This document shows, piece after piece, positions 1 through 9,159 of a stretch of 64,000 nucleotides of DNA. The notes below the pieces were generated by a model, which saw only the letters and a list, made by a program, of their open reading frames with translations, was not told the origin of the DNA and made no database searches. The stretch is from assembly GCF_016863475.1 (NCBI RefSeq), contig NZ_BOOY01000008.1, forward strand, positions 248,001 through 312,000, read 5' to 3'. Position 1 is the stretch's first letter. Every line of letters begins with the position of its first letter. This stretch comes from Spirilliplanes yamanashiensis (GTDB taxonomy: Bacteria; Actinomycetota; Actinomycetes; Mycobacteriales; Micromonosporaceae). A program made the position numbers and the translations under genes.

Positions 1-330
1 GTGCTGATCCAGGAGCCGACGTTCCCGGGGTGCCTGGTGCGGGCGCGGGCCATCGGCATGTACCGGATGACGGACGAGAAGGGCCGCGACGACAAGGTCC
101 TGTGCGTCCCGGCGGAGGACCCGCGGCAGGAGCACCTGCGCGACATCCACCACCTGGGCGAGTTCGACCGGATGGAGATCCAGCACTTCTTCACCGTCTA
201 CAAGGACCTGGAGCCGGGCAAGTCGGTCGAGGGCGCGCTGTGGACGGGCCGGGTCGAGGCCGAGGAGGAGATCCGGGCGTCGTTCGAGCGGCAGCAGAAG
301 CTCGAGGCCGAGGGCGGCGACCACCACTGA
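1..330 (+). CDS. ppa: Inorganic pyrophosphatase, 3' part (5' end outside window)
   Basis: Family I soluble inorganic pyrophosphatase, which hydrolyses cytoplasmic PPi to phosphate and pulls biosynthetic reactions forward. The visible 109 residues align with the C-terminal two thirds of actinobacterial Ppa: a 'FPGCLVRARAIGMYRM' strand region, 'GRDDKVLCVPAEDPR' carrying metal/substrate residues, and 'HFFTVYKDLEPGK', a family signature near the C-terminus. The full protein is usually about 165-170 residues, so roughly 55 N-terminal residues lie before base 1; the GTG at base 1 is an internal valine, not a start. A strong hairpin follows the stop and separates it from the convergent secretion gene. 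Confidence 0.93.
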   Translation: MLIQEPTFPGCLVRARAIGMYRMTDEKGRDDKVLCVPAEDPRQEHLRDIHHLGEFDRMEIQHFFTVYKDLEPGKSVEGALWTGRVEAEEEIRASFERQQKLEAEGGDHH

Positions 331-345
331 TCGTGTGCACCACCT

Positions 346-376
346 GAGCGGTCTGGCCTATCCGGCCAGGCCGCTC
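346..376. terminator. Bidirectional hairpin between ppa and eccD
   Basis: A 13-bp stem (346-358 with 364-376, one G-U/C-A position) closes a 5-nt loop, placed between the converging ends of ppa and eccD and overlapping the last eccD codons. There is no long T-run, as is common in GC-rich actinobacteria. It probably ends transcription from both sides. Confidence 0.7.
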
Positions 377-1776
377 ACTTTGTCGTAGAGGTCGAGCACG
401 GCGCAGGCGACGGGCACGACGGAGATGACGATGAGGGTGTCGAGCAGGTCGGCGGCGCGGCCGAGGTACGGCGACGGCGGGCGCTGGGAGTAGGTGGCGC
501 CGCCGACGACGGTGAGCACGGCGAGGACGAGGACGACGCCGGTCCACAGCAGGACGGTGCCGCCGCCGGCGACGGCGAGCGCGAGGGCGCCGAGGCCGAG
601 CAGGCCGGCGGTGATCATGGGTACGCGCTGGCGGACGGTGACGAACAGCCGGGAGCGCAGCAGCAGCGCGGCGGCGGCGACGGCGGTGAGGATCTGGCCC
701 CAGCCGTCGCCGGCGAGCACCAGGAACGCGCAGGACGCGAGGACGGCGTGCCCGATGAGCATGCCGGTGAGCAGTTCCTCGGTGCGGGCGACGGCGGCGA
801 AGACGCGGGTGCGGTCGGGGCGTTCGCGGGCGGCGTCGAGGGCGCCGGAGCCGGCGGCGGTGAAGCCGCGGGTGGCGTCCTCGCCGGTGGGCAGGGCGAC
901 GGGCGGCATGGGGACCTTGCCGAACCGGATGGCCAGCAGGGGCAGCGCGCCGATGCCGCACACGAGGACGGCGACGAGGATCGCGGCGGCGCCGGGGGCG
1001 GACACGCCGGGCAGGTAGGCGGCGAGCGCGGTGAGGGCGCCGAGCAGCCCGGCGAAGCCGCCGGCGGCGAAGACCCGGACGGACGCGGCGACTCCGACGG
1101 CCCCGAGCAGGGCCAGGACGAGGGTGAACACGCTGCCGGCGAGCAGTTCGGGTTCGGCGATCCAGCCGGCGAGGGGCAGCGGGCCGGTGCGGTCGCCGGT
1201 GGCGACGAGGGCGGCGCCGCCGAGGAACGCGTAGGGCAGGCCGAACCCGGCGAGGGCGGCGCCGGCCAGGCCGTCCCCGTACGCCCGGGAGGCGCCGACC
1301 CCGGCGACGGTGAGCAGCAGTGCGACGCCGAGCGCCACCCACGCGGCGCCGTCGCGGGGGCCGCCGAGCAGGATGACGAGGGCGCCGACGCCGAGCAGCA
1401 CGCCGCCGGCGGTGAGGGTGGCGGCCCGGGTGGACGCGGCGGTCCAGGCGGCGCCGCGGCGGCGGGCGCCGTCGGCGATGGCCTCGACGACGTCGTCGTA
1501 CTCGAGTTCGGGCCAGGCCTGCCGGGCGGGCACGAGGTGCAGCACCTCGCCGTCGCGCACACCCTGCGGGAACAGGCCCTGGGCGATGGCGAGGACGGCG
1601 CCGTCGACGCGGCGCAGCAACCAGCCGCCGTGCTTCTCGCCGTCGTCGGCGAGGCCCTCGCCGGCGTGCTTGAGGACCTCGGGCAGCAGCTCGACGAGCG
1701 GGACGTGCTCGGGCAGGGCGACGTCGACGCGGCGCTGCGGCGCGCTGATGGTGACGCGTGCGAGCCCGGCGCTCAT
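358..1776 (-). CDS. eccD: Type VII secretion integral membrane protein EccD
   Basis: EccD is the polytopic inner-membrane channel-forming subunit of ESX/type VII secretion systems. The 472-residue product begins with a YukD/ubiquitin-like domain (about residues 1-90: 'VTISAPQRRVDVALPEHVPL', then 'LLRRVDGAVL'), followed after 'ARRRGAAWTAA' by about eleven hydrophobic segments to the C-terminus, the usual EccD plan. The ATG at 1776 is preferred because GGAGGT lies 6 nt upstream; an in-frame start at 1818 would add 14 residues without a ribosome site. It is transcribed divergently from eccC, so the shared 95-bp gap probably drives both. EccB, EccE and EsxAB are not visible in the window. Confidence 0.9.
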   Translation of the reverse strand: MSAGLARVTISAPQRRVDVALPEHVPLVELLPEVLKHAGEGLADDGEKHGGWLLRRVDGAVLAIAQGLFPQGVRDGEVLHLVPARQAWPELEYDDVVEAIADGARRRGAAWTAASTRAATLTAGGVLLGVGALVILLGGPRDGAAWVALGVALLLTVAGVGASRAYGDGLAGAALAGFGLPYAFLGGAALVATGDRTGPLPLAGWIAEPELLAGSVFTLVLALLGAVGVAASVRVFAAGGFAGLLGALTALAAYLPGVSAPGAAAILVAVLVCGIGALPLLAIRFGKVPMPPVALPTGEDATRGFTAAGSGALDAARERPDRTRVFAAVARTEELLTGMLIGHAVLASCAFLVLAGDGWGQILTAVAAAALLLRSRLFVTVRQRVPMITAGLLGLGALALAVAGGGTVLLWTGVVLVLAVLTVVGGATYSQRPPSPYLGRAADLLDTLIVISVVPVACAVLDLYDKVSGLAG

Positions 1777-1871
1777 CGACGTACCTCCGTGCACAGGGGA
1801 CTGCGGAACGTCGGGCACTTTACCTAGGATGACCGCGGCGCGGGGGACGGGACGAAGGGGCGGTCGCAGGC
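1777..1871. promoter_or_regulatory. Divergent eccD/eccC control region
   Basis: This 95-bp gap separates the two divergent secretion genes. On the plus strand TAGGAT (1825-1830) is a plausible -10 box and would give an eccC leader of about 35 nt. On the minus strand TAAAGT lies near 1817-1822, ahead of the eccD ribosome site. No clear -35 boxes are visible, so exact promoters are tentative. Confidence 0.35.
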
Positions 1872-4800
1872 ATGAGCACCGTGGTGGTTCGGCGGTCGGC
1901 GCGGCGGCCCGAGCCGGAGATCCCGACCGGCGAGATCACTGTGGAGGCTCCGCCGGAGATCCCGCAGGCCACGGGCGCCCGCTGGCAGCAACTGCTGATG
2001 GTGCTGCCGATGCTGGGCGGCTCGGTCGCGATGGCGATGATGATGGGCGGCCAGGGCAGCGGCGGCGGCACCCGCGCGTACTCCTATGTGGTGGGTGGCC
2101 TGTTCGGCATCTCGTCGCTGGCGATGCTGGCGACGTCGTTCTCGTCGAGCGGTTCGCCGAAGAAGACCGAGATGATGGCGGCCCGCCGCGAGTACCTGCG
2201 CCACCTGGCGAGCCTGCGCCGCCGGGTGCGGCAGACGGCCGACCGGCAGCGCTCGGGGCTGTTCTACCGGCACCCCGACCCGGCGCAGCTGTGGTCGACG
2301 GCGAACAGCCACCGGCTGTGGGAGCGCCGCGCCGCCGACCCGGACTTCGGGGTGGTGCGGGTGGCGGTGGGGCCGCAGATGCTGGCGACGCCGCTGATCC
2401 CGCCGCAGACGCGGCCGCTGGAGGACCTGGAGCCGATGACGGCGGGGGCGCTGCGGCGTTTCCTGGACGCGTACTCGGTGGTGCCGGACCTGCCGGTGGC
2501 GGTGTCGCTGCGGGCGTTCGCGACGGTGTTCCTGCGCGGCGGCGGCCACGGCGCCGACGCGGACGCGCGGGCCCTGACCCGCGCGATGCTGGTGCAGCTG
2601 GCGACGTTCCACGCGCCGGACGACCTGCTCGTCGCGGTGTGCGCGGGCCCGGACCGGCGGGAGCTGTGGGAGTGGACGAAGTGGCTGCCGCACGCGCAGC
2701 ATCCGTCCAGGATGGACGCGCTGGGCCCGGTGCGGCTGGTGGCCAGCGCGGGCGAGGAGCTGGAACGCATCGTCGAGGACGTGATCGGCAACCGCCGCCG
2801 GTTCGGGGCGGGCACCGGCCAGCTCGACGGCCCGCACGTCGTCATCGTGCTGGACGGCGCGCACCTGGAGGGCGCGACGCAGCTCGACGACGGCCTGGAC
2901 GGCGTGACGGTGCTGGACCTGGACGCCCGGCCGCCGCGGATGCTGGACCGCAGCATGCTGGTGCTGGAGGTGGCCGGCAGGCAGCGGGCGCTCAACACGT
3001 ACGCGATGGAGCACGAGGCCACGGTGGGCACCGCGGACCGGCTGACGATCGCGGAGGCGGAGGGCATCGCCCGCCGGCTGGCGCCGCTGCGGCTGGCGGC
3101 GCGGTCCACGTCGTCGGACGCGCCGCTGGCCACCGACATGGGGCTGGCGGAGCTGCTCGGCATCGCCGACCCCGAGGGCTTCAACGTGCAGCAGGGCTGG
3201 GCGCCGCGGCCGAACCGGGACCGGCTGCGGGTGCCGATCGGCATCGCCGCCGACGGCTCCCCGATCGAACTGGACCTGAAGGAGTCGGCGCAGGACGGCA
3301 TGGGCCCGCACGGCCTGCTGATCGGCGCGACGGGTTCGGGCAAGTCGGAGCTGCTGCGCACGCTGGTGCTGGCGCTGGCGGCCACGCACTCGTCGGAGAC
3401 GCTGAACTTCGTCCTGATCGACTTCAAGGGCGGCGCGACGTTCTCGTCGCTGGACCGGCTGCCGCACACGGCCGCGGTCATCACGAACCTGAAGGACGAA
3501 CTGCCGCTGGTCGACCGCATGGTGGACGCGATCGAGGGCGAAATGACCCGCCGCCAGGAGGTGCTGCGCAAGGCGGGCAACTACGCCAGCCTGCGCGACT
3601 ACGAGAAGGCCCGGGCGGGCGGCGCCCCGCTCGCCCCGCTGCCGTCGCTGCTGATCATCTGCGACGAGTTCTCGGAGCTGCTCACCGCGAAGCCGGACTT
3701 CATCGACCTGTTCGTGTCGATCGGCCGGCTGGGCCGGTCGCTGGGCGTGCACCTGCTGCTGGCGTCGCAGCGGCTGGAGGAGGGGCGGCTGCGCGGCCTC
3801 GACACGCACCTGTCGTACCGGATCGGCCTGAAGACGTTCTCGGCGCTGGAGTCGCGGGCGGTGCTGGGCGTGCCGGACGCGTACGAGCTGCCGTCGTCGC
3901 CGGGCCACGGCTACCTGAAGTTCGGCACGGAGGCGCTCAACCGGTTCAAGGCGGCGTACGTGTCGGGGTCGTTCCGGGCGGCCGGGCGCGGCGGGGCGGG
4001 CTTCGACGGCGAGCGCGACGAGCCGCGGGTGCTGGCGTACACGACGCACCACCAGGCGATCGTCGAGCCGGCGAAGAAGCCGGCGCCGCAGGTGCAGGCG
4101 GCGGGCGGCCGCTCGCTGCTGGACGTCATGGTGGACCGGCTGGCCGGGCAGGGCCCGCCCGCGCACCAGGTGTGGCTGCCGCCGCTGGTGACGTCGCCCG
4201 CCCTGGACGAGCTGCTCGGCCCGGTGACGGTCGACCCGGCGCGCGGCCTGGCGTTCGCGAACCCGGAGCTGCACGGCGCGCTGCAGGTGCCGGTGGCGCT
4301 CATCGACAAGCCGGCCGAGCAGCGCCGCGACGTGATGTGGTTCCAGCTGGGCGGGGCGGCCGGGCACGTCGCCGTGGTGGGCGGCCCGCAGTCGGGCAAG
4401 TCGACGTCGATCCGCACCATCATCAGCGGGCTGGCGCTCACCCACACGCCGCGCGAGGTGCAGATCTACTGCCTGGACTTCGGCGGCGGCGCGCTGAACG
4501 CGGTGCGGGAGCTGCCGCACGTCGGCGGCGTCGCGGGCCGGCTCGACGGGGCGTCGGTGCGCCGCACGATCGGCGAGGTGATGACCCTGCTGAACGCGCG
4601 CGAGCAGCGCTTCGCCGACCACGGCATCGAGAGCATGGCGGCGTACCGCAAGCGCCGGGCGGCGGCGGCCGGGATGGGTCAGCAGCTGGACGACCCGTAC
4701 GGCGACGTGTTCCTCGTCATCGACGGCTGGGCGACGCTGCGCAAGGACTACGACGACCTGGAGCCGGTCGTGACCGACCTGGCCACCCGGGGCCTGTCGT

Positions 4801-5849
4801 ACGGCATCCACGTCATCGCGGGCGCCTCGCGCTGGATGGACTTCCGGCCCGCGATCCGCGACCTGTTCGGCTCGCGGCTGGAGCTGCGCCTGGGCGACCC
4901 GTCCGACTCGATCGTGCCGCGCAAGCTGTCGCAGACCGTGCCGGAGAACACCCCGGGCCGCGGCATCACGCCCAACGGCAAGGACGACGCCCTGCACATC
5001 CTGGCCGTGAAGCCGGAGGTGGCGTCGCTCGGCGAGTCCGCCGACCTGGTGAAGGCGTGCGCGGCGGCCTGGCAGGGGCCGGGCGCCCCGCAGGTGCGGC
5101 TGCTGCCGGCGGAGTTCCCGTACTCGGCGCTGGACCTGTCGGCGACCTCCGGCCTGGTGTTCCCGATCGGCCTGGCCGAGCACAACATGGCCCAGGTGTC
5201 GCTGGACTTCGCCGCGGAGCCGCACTTCCTGCTGTTCGGCGACTCGGAGTGCGGCAAGTCGTCGGTGCTGCGGTCGATCGCGACGACGATCAGCCGGCGC
5301 TTCGAGCCCGACCGGTGCCGCATGATCATCGTCGACTACCGCCGTAGTCTCTTCGACACCGACTCGCCGAACCGGATGCGCTACGTCACCCAGGCCGCCG
5401 AGGCGCTGGAGCTGATGCAGTCGGTGGCCGGCTACATGGAGAACCGGCTGCCGAAGTCCGACATCACGCCGGAGCAGCTGCGCGACCGCTCGTGGTGGGA
5501 GGGCCCGGAGCTGTTCGTGCTGGTCGACGACTACGACCTGGTCACCGGCGGCACCACGAACCCGCTGCAGCCGCTGCTGGAGTACATCCCGCACGCCCGC
5601 GACATCGGCCTGCACCTGGTGCTCGCGCGCCGGGCGGGCGGCGCGTCGCGGGCCGCGTACGAGCCGTTCATCCAGCGCCTGCGCGAGCTGTCCACGCCGG
5701 GCCTGGTGATGGCGGGCGACCCGAACGAGGGCGCGCTCGTCGGCCCGGCGAAACCCGCGCCGCTGCCGCCGGGCCGCGGGCGGTTGGTCACCCGGCGCGA
5801 GGGGGTACGACTGATCCAGGTCGCCCACCAGCCGCCGCCGACCCTGTGA
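1872..5849 (+). CDS. eccC: Type VII secretion ATPase EccC (single-chain, three FtsK/SpoIIIE modules)
   Basis: EccC is the motor ATPase that recognises and moves WXG100-type substrates through the ESX channel. The 1325-residue chain has an N-terminal membrane region (about residues 36-80) and then three P-loop modules: 'GATGSGKS' near residue 485 with Walker B 'LLIICDEFSELL', 'GGPQSGKS' near 837 with 'VFLVIDGWATLR', and 'GDSECGKS' near 1123 with 'ELFVLVDDYDLV'. Only module 1 has the DE pair expected of a fully active ATPase; modules 2 and 3 look like nucleotide or substrate-binding modules, as in known EccC proteins. It is one polypeptide, unlike the split EccCa/EccCb of mycobacterial ESX-1. 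It is followed 27 bp later by the mycosin gene. Confidence 0.95.
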   Translation: MSTVVVRRSARRPEPEIPTGEITVEAPPEIPQATGARWQQLLMVLPMLGGSVAMAMMMGGQGSGGGTRAYSYVVGGLFGISSLAMLATSFSSSGSPKKTEMMAARREYLRHLASLRRRVRQTADRQRSGLFYRHPDPAQLWSTANSHRLWERRAADPDFGVVRVAVGPQMLATPLIPPQTRPLEDLEPMTAGALRRFLDAYSVVPDLPVAVSLRAFATVFLRGGGHGADADARALTRAMLVQLATFHAPDDLLVAVCAGPDRRELWEWTKWLPHAQHPSRMDALGPVRLVASAGEELERIVEDVIGNRRRFGAGTGQLDGPHVVIVLDGAHLEGATQLDDGLDGVTVLDLDARPPRMLDRSMLVLEVAGRQRALNTYAMEHEATVGTADRLTIAEAEGIARRLAPLRLAARSTSSDAPLATDMGLAELLGIADPEGFNVQQGWAPRPNRDRLRVPIGIAADGSPIELDLKESAQDGMGPHGLLIGATGSGKSELLRTLVLALAATHSSETLNFVLIDFKGGATFSSLDRLPHTAAVITNLKDELPLVDRMVDAIEGEMTRRQEVLRKAGNYASLRDYEKARAGGAPLAPLPSLLIICDEFSELLTAKPDFIDLFVSIGRLGRSLGVHLLLASQRLEEGRLRGLDTHLSYRIGLKTFSALESRAVLGVPDAYELPSSPGHGYLKFGTEALNRFKAAYVSGSFRAAGRGGAGFDGERDEPRVLAYTTHHQAIVEPAKKPAPQVQAAGGRSLLDVMVDRLAGQGPPAHQVWLPPLVTSPALDELLGPVTVDPARGLAFANPELHGALQVPVALIDKPAEQRRDVMWFQLGGAAGHVAVVGGPQSGKSTSIRTIISGLALTHTPREVQIYCLDFGGGALNAVRELPHVGGVAGRLDGASVRRTIGEVMTLLNAREQRFADHGIESMAAYRKRRAAAAGMGQQLDDPYGDVFLVIDGWATLRKDYDDLEPVVTDLATRGLSYGIHVIAGASRWMDFRPAIRDLFGSRLELRLGDPSDSIVPRKLSQTVPENTPGRGITPNGKDDALHILAVKPEVASLGESADLVKACAAAWQGPGAPQVRLLPAEFPYSALDLSATSGLVFPIGLAEHNMAQVSLDFAAEPHFLLFGDSECGKSSVLRSIATTISRRFEPDRCRMIIVDYRRSLFDTDSPNRMRYVTQAAEALELMQSVAGYMENRLPKSDITPEQLRDRSWWEGPELFVLVDDYDLVTGGTTNPLQPLLEYIPHARDIGLHLVLARRAGGASRAAYEPFIQRLRELSTPGLVMAGDPNEGALVGPAKPAPLPPGRGRLVTRREGVRLIQVAHQPPPTL

Positions 5850-5876
5850 GATTTCCGCGCGGGGAAGCTCTGCTGC

Positions 5877-7250
5877 GTGGGCACCGATCGGAGTAACCTC
5901 CCTCCATCGACCGTCCGCCCGGGTGAGAATGGCCATGTCGTCCACGTGAGTGCAGCATCGAGCGCAACGCCGGCTGAGCAGCCCCGGAGACCGGGGGCCG
6001 CCCGGCGCTTCGTCGCGGCGTCGTTCGCCCTGCTCGCGCTGGGTGTGGCCCCGGTGCCCGCGGGCGCGCCGGCGGGCGGCTCGGCCGCCGGCCCGCTCAC
6101 CGCCCCGCCGCTGTCCGGCGACCCGGTGCGCGACGAGCAGTGGCAGCTGAAGGCGCTCGACATCGACGCGGCCTGGAAGCTGTCCACCGGCGCGGGCGTC
6201 ACCGTCGCGGTGATCGACTCCGGCGTCGACGGCGGGCACGCCGACCTGAAGGGCCAGGTGCTGGCGGGCCTCGACCTGGTCGCCGACTCGGGCGACGGCC
6301 GCACCGACCCGGTCGGCCACGGCACCACCGTCGCCGCCCTCATCGCGGGCCGCGCCGACGACGACGCGGGCGTGGTCGGCATCGCGCCGAAGGCGAAGAT
6401 CCTGCCGGTGCGGGTGCTCGACAAGGAGAACAAGTACGACGACGCCCTGATCGTGGCGAAGGCGGTCCGCTGGGCCGTCGACAGCGGCGCCCAGGTCATC
6501 AACCTGTCGCTCGGCGGCACGGGCAGCAGCGCGTCGCTGGCGGCCGCCCTCGACTACGCGTTCGCCAAGGACGTGGTCGTGGTGGCCTGCACCGGCAACT
6601 CGGGCAGCACCGAGCCCAGCGAGGTGTGGTACCCGGCCCGCGAGCCCGGCGTCATCGCGGTCGCGGGCCTGGAGCGCGACCGCGACGCGCTGTGGTCCGG
6701 CAGCATCAGCGGCCGGCAGACGGTGGTGTCCGCGCCCGCCACCCAGCTCGTCGGCGCCCGGCCGGGCCCGAGCGACTACTGGCGCGTGCAGGGCACCAGC
6801 TTCGCCGCGCCGATGGTGTCCGCCACGGCGGCGCTGATCCGCGCCCGCTGGCCGCAGATGAGCGCGGCCGACGTCGTCAACCGCATCATCACCAGCGCGC
6901 AGGACATGGGCCCGGCGGGCCGCGACGAGTCGTTCGGCTACGGCATGGTCGACCCGGTCGCCGCGCTGACCACGCAGGTCGCCACCGTGCGGCAGAACCC
7001 GCTGGACACCACGCCGTCGCCGGGCGTGGCCCGGTTCGGCGCGGCGCCGGGCACCGGCACCGACACGGCGGCGGGCCGGCCGGCGGGCGGCAACGCCCCG
7101 GGCAGCGGCACGGCGTGGCGCCCGGTCGCCACCCGCGCGGCCGCCGAGGACGAGAGCGAGGGCGGCATGTGGTGGGGCGCGGCGACGCTGTTCGTCGTCT
7201 CGGCCGCGGCGGCCGCGTTCACGGTCCGCCGCGTCGGCCGCCTCGGCTGA
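5877..7250 (+). CDS. mycP: Mycosin, type VII secretion-associated subtilisin-like serine protease
   Basis: S8 family membrane-anchored protease that accompanies ESX systems and is needed for a stable secretion complex. Catalytic residues are in order: Asp114 ('AVIDSGVDG'), His148 ('GHGTTVAA') and Ser308 ('GTSFAAPMVSA'). An N-terminal signal segment ('FVAASFALLALGVAPVPAGA') and a C-terminal membrane helix ('WWGAATLFVVSAAAAAF') before a basic tail put the protease outside the membrane. A Gly/Ala/Pro-rich linker precedes the helix. The start is uncertain: GTG at 5877 has a GGGGAAG ribosome site, while GTG at 5946 would give a shorter, more usual signal peptide. It is probably co-transcribed with eccC. 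Confidence 0.93.
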   Translation: MGTDRSNLPPSTVRPGENGHVVHVSAASSATPAEQPRRPGAARRFVAASFALLALGVAPVPAGAPAGGSAAGPLTAPPLSGDPVRDEQWQLKALDIDAAWKLSTGAGVTVAVIDSGVDGGHADLKGQVLAGLDLVADSGDGRTDPVGHGTTVAALIAGRADDDAGVVGIAPKAKILPVRVLDKENKYDDALIVAKAVRWAVDSGAQVINLSLGGTGSSASLAAALDYAFAKDVVVVACTGNSGSTEPSEVWYPAREPGVIAVAGLERDRDALWSGSISGRQTVVSAPATQLVGARPGPSDYWRVQGTSFAAPMVSATAALIRARWPQMSAADVVNRIITSAQDMGPAGRDESFGYGMVDPVAALTTQVATVRQNPLDTTPSPGVARFGAAPGTGTDTAAGRPAGGNAPGSGTAWRPVATRAAAEDESEGGMWWGAATLFVVSAAAAAFTVRRVGRLG

Positions 7251-7256
7251 CCCGGG

Positions 7257-8435
7257 TCAGGCGCAGTCGCCGGTCTTCACGCCGCGGGTGCGCTCCAGCC
7301 CCAGCCGGGCCGTGCCGGCGGCCTCCTCGACCGTCACCGCGAAGCCGGTGTTCCGGTCGTCGGCCGCCGCCGCGAAGATCACGCCGAGGACGTCGCCGTT
7401 CGGGGCCACCAGCGGGCCGCCCGAGTTGCCGCTGCGCACCAGCGCCCGGATCGTGTAGATCTCCCGGGTGACGTCGCCCGACTCGTAGATGTCGGGGCCG
7501 GTGATGCGGCTGACGTCGCGGATGCGGGCGGACTGGGCGTTGTACGGGCCGTCGAGCGGGAAGCCGAGCACGATCGCGTTGGCGTTGGTGCGGGCCTGGG
7601 CCGGGGCCCAGTCCATGGCGGGCGCCTGTAGGCCGGGCACGTGGATGACGGCCAGGTCGCGGTCGGGGTCGTACACGACGACCTCGCCGTCGCGGCGCTC
7701 GTCGCCCACCTCGACGACGATCTCCTTGGTGCCGGCGACGACGTGCGCGTTGGTCATGATCCGCTCGGCGGCGTACACGAAGCCGGAGCCCTCGATGCGG
7801 CGCGAGCAGCTCGGCGCGGTGCCGAGCACCTTGACGACCGAGCGGCGGGCCTGCTGCACGACCTGCGACCGGGCCAGCGCCGGGTCCGGCGGCTCGACCT
7901 CGCGGGCCTGGGTGCGAGCGAGCCCGCCGAACACGTCGGGGAAGTCGTTGGGGTCGAGGGTGTCGCGCAGCGCGCCGGACAGCGCCTGCGCCTGGGCGGG
8001 CATGAGCCGGTCGATGCCGCCGAGCAGGGCGCTGCTGCGGACCTCCCGGTTGAGCCACGGCACGGACGACGAGCCGAGCGGCACCGCGACCAGCCACGCC
8101 ACGAGCAGCACGGCGACCAGGGAGACGACCGCCCCGCCCAGGTCGTCGGCGCGCTGGCCGGACGGGCTGGTGATGCCGCGGCGCAGCCGGGTGCCGAGCC
8201 AGCCGGCCAGGGTCTGGCCGAGGACGGCGAGGGCGAACACGGCGATGAGCGACACGACGATGCGCACCACGCCGTCGTCGAAGTTGCGGGCGATCAGCGG
8301 GCCGACCTGCAGGCCGATGAGCGCGCCGCTGAAGAAGCCGCCGAACGACAGCGCCCCGATGACGAAACCCTGCCGGTAACCGCTGATCGCGAAGACCAGC
8401 ATGAGCAGGATCAGGATTCCATCGACCACGGGCAC
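7257..8435 (-). CDS. marP: MarP-like membrane serine protease (CvpA domain plus trypsin-like domain)
   Basis: The protein has four membrane helices in a CvpA/colicin-V-production-type domain (about residues 1-140), a linker, and an extracytoplasmic chymotrypsin-like protease domain. Catalytic His231 ('TNAHVVAG'), Asp in 'DRDLAVIHV' and Ser338 ('RSGNSGGPL') are all present. Two cysteines in 'APSCSRRIEG' and near the C-terminus ('TGDCA') could form the redox disulfide known from MarP. In M. tuberculosis the orthologue (Rv3671c) is needed for acid and oxidative stress survival. GTG 8435 is chosen because 'VPVVDGILILLM' matches the MarP N-terminus; an in-frame ATG at 8462 would add nine polar residues. 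It is the last gene of the nth operon. Confidence 0.88.
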   Translation of the reverse strand: MPVVDGILILLMLVFAISGYRQGFVIGALSFGGFFSGALIGLQVGPLIARNFDDGVVRIVVSLIAVFALAVLGQTLAGWLGTRLRRGITSPSGQRADDLGGAVVSLVAVLLVAWLVAVPLGSSSVPWLNREVRSSALLGGIDRLMPAQAQALSGALRDTLDPNDFPDVFGGLARTQAREVEPPDPALARSQVVQQARRSVVKVLGTAPSCSRRIEGSGFVYAAERIMTNAHVVAGTKEIVVEVGDERRDGEVVVYDPDRDLAVIHVPGLQAPAMDWAPAQARTNANAIVLGFPLDGPYNAQSARIRDVSRITGPDIYESGDVTREIYTIRALVRSGNSGGPLVAPNGDVLGVIFAAAADDRNTGFAVTVEEAAGTARLGLERTRGVKTGDCA

Positions 8436-8475
8436 TCGCTCAGCGTAGAAGTGTTGGGCCACGACCCCGGACTGA

Positions 8476-9159
8476 TCATCGGCCGTCCTCCGCCGAAGCT
8501 GAACCCGACGCGGACGGCACCGGCGTGGCGTCCACCGCGGGCAGGTCGACGAGGCGGCCCGGACCCCACGGGCGCGACCAGCCGCCCATGTCGAGCACGG
8601 CCGACAGCACGCCGCCGGTGAACCCCCAGACGAGCATGCCGGGCATGTCGAAGGCGGGGCCGATCCAGCCGCTGGGGTGGCGTACCCGGACGCGGTTGGC
8701 GGGGTCGACCAGCTCGGCGACCGGCAGCCGGGCGACGTGCGCCACCTCCTCGGGCTGGCACGGCCACACCTCGTGCGGGGAGTGCCACCAGGCCAGCACC
8801 GGCGTGACGACGTACCGGCTGACCGGGATCCACAGCCGGGGCAGCTGGGCGACGACGGTGACGCTGGCCGGGTCGAGCCCGACCTCCTCGTTCGCCTCGC
8901 GCAGGGCGGTGGCGGCCGCGTCGGCGTCGCCCGGGTCGGCGGCGCCGCCGGGGAACGCCGGCTGCCCGGCGTGCTGGCGCATCCGGGCGGCGCGCTGCAG
9001 GACCAGCACGTCGGGGCCGGCGGGCCCCTCGCCGAGCAGCACGAGCACGGCGGAGTCGCGGCCGCCCTCGGCGGGCGTGGCGAGGCGGGTGAAGTCCTCG
9101 GTGCGGGACGCGGCGGCGCGGTCGAGCAGCGGCTGGAACCAGCCGGGCAGGGCGGTCAC
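8476..9159 (-). CDS. Nudix hydrolase, CoA pyrophosphatase type
   Basis: Probably cleaves CoA or its derivatives to phosphopantetheine and 3',5'-ADP. The CoA-specific motif upstream of the Nudix box is visible ('VLQRAARMRQHAGQPAFPGG'), followed by the Nudix box ending 'ALREANEEVGL', which supplies the metal-binding glutamates. The product has 227 residues, normal for NUDT7/8-like bacterial enzymes. The GTG start overlaps the TGA of the upstream thioredoxin-like gene by four bases (GTGA), so translation is probably coupled. Its position between the TlpA-like gene and marP matches Rv3672c of M. tuberculosis. Confidence 0.9.
   Translation of the reverse strand: MTALPGWFQPLLDRAAASRTEDFTRLATPAEGGRDSAVLVLLGEGPAGPDVLVLQRAARMRQHAGQPAFPGGAADPGDADAAATALREANEEVGLDPASVTVVAQLPRLWIPVSRYVVTPVLAWWHSPHEVWPCQPEEVAHVARLPVAELVDPANRVRVRHPSGWIGPAFDMPGMLVWGFTGGVLSAVLDMGGWSRPWGPGRLVDLPAVDATPVPSASGSASAEDGR

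Noticed and set aside
1310-5347. 1345-codon plus-strand frame over eccC
   Set aside because: It is the shifted-frame shadow of eccC; its product is Arg/Gly/Ala low complexity without motifs.
1824-6320. 1498-codon minus-strand frame opposite eccC and mycP
   Set aside because: Antisense shadow caused by GC-rich codon bias; no motif, and it crosses several real genes.
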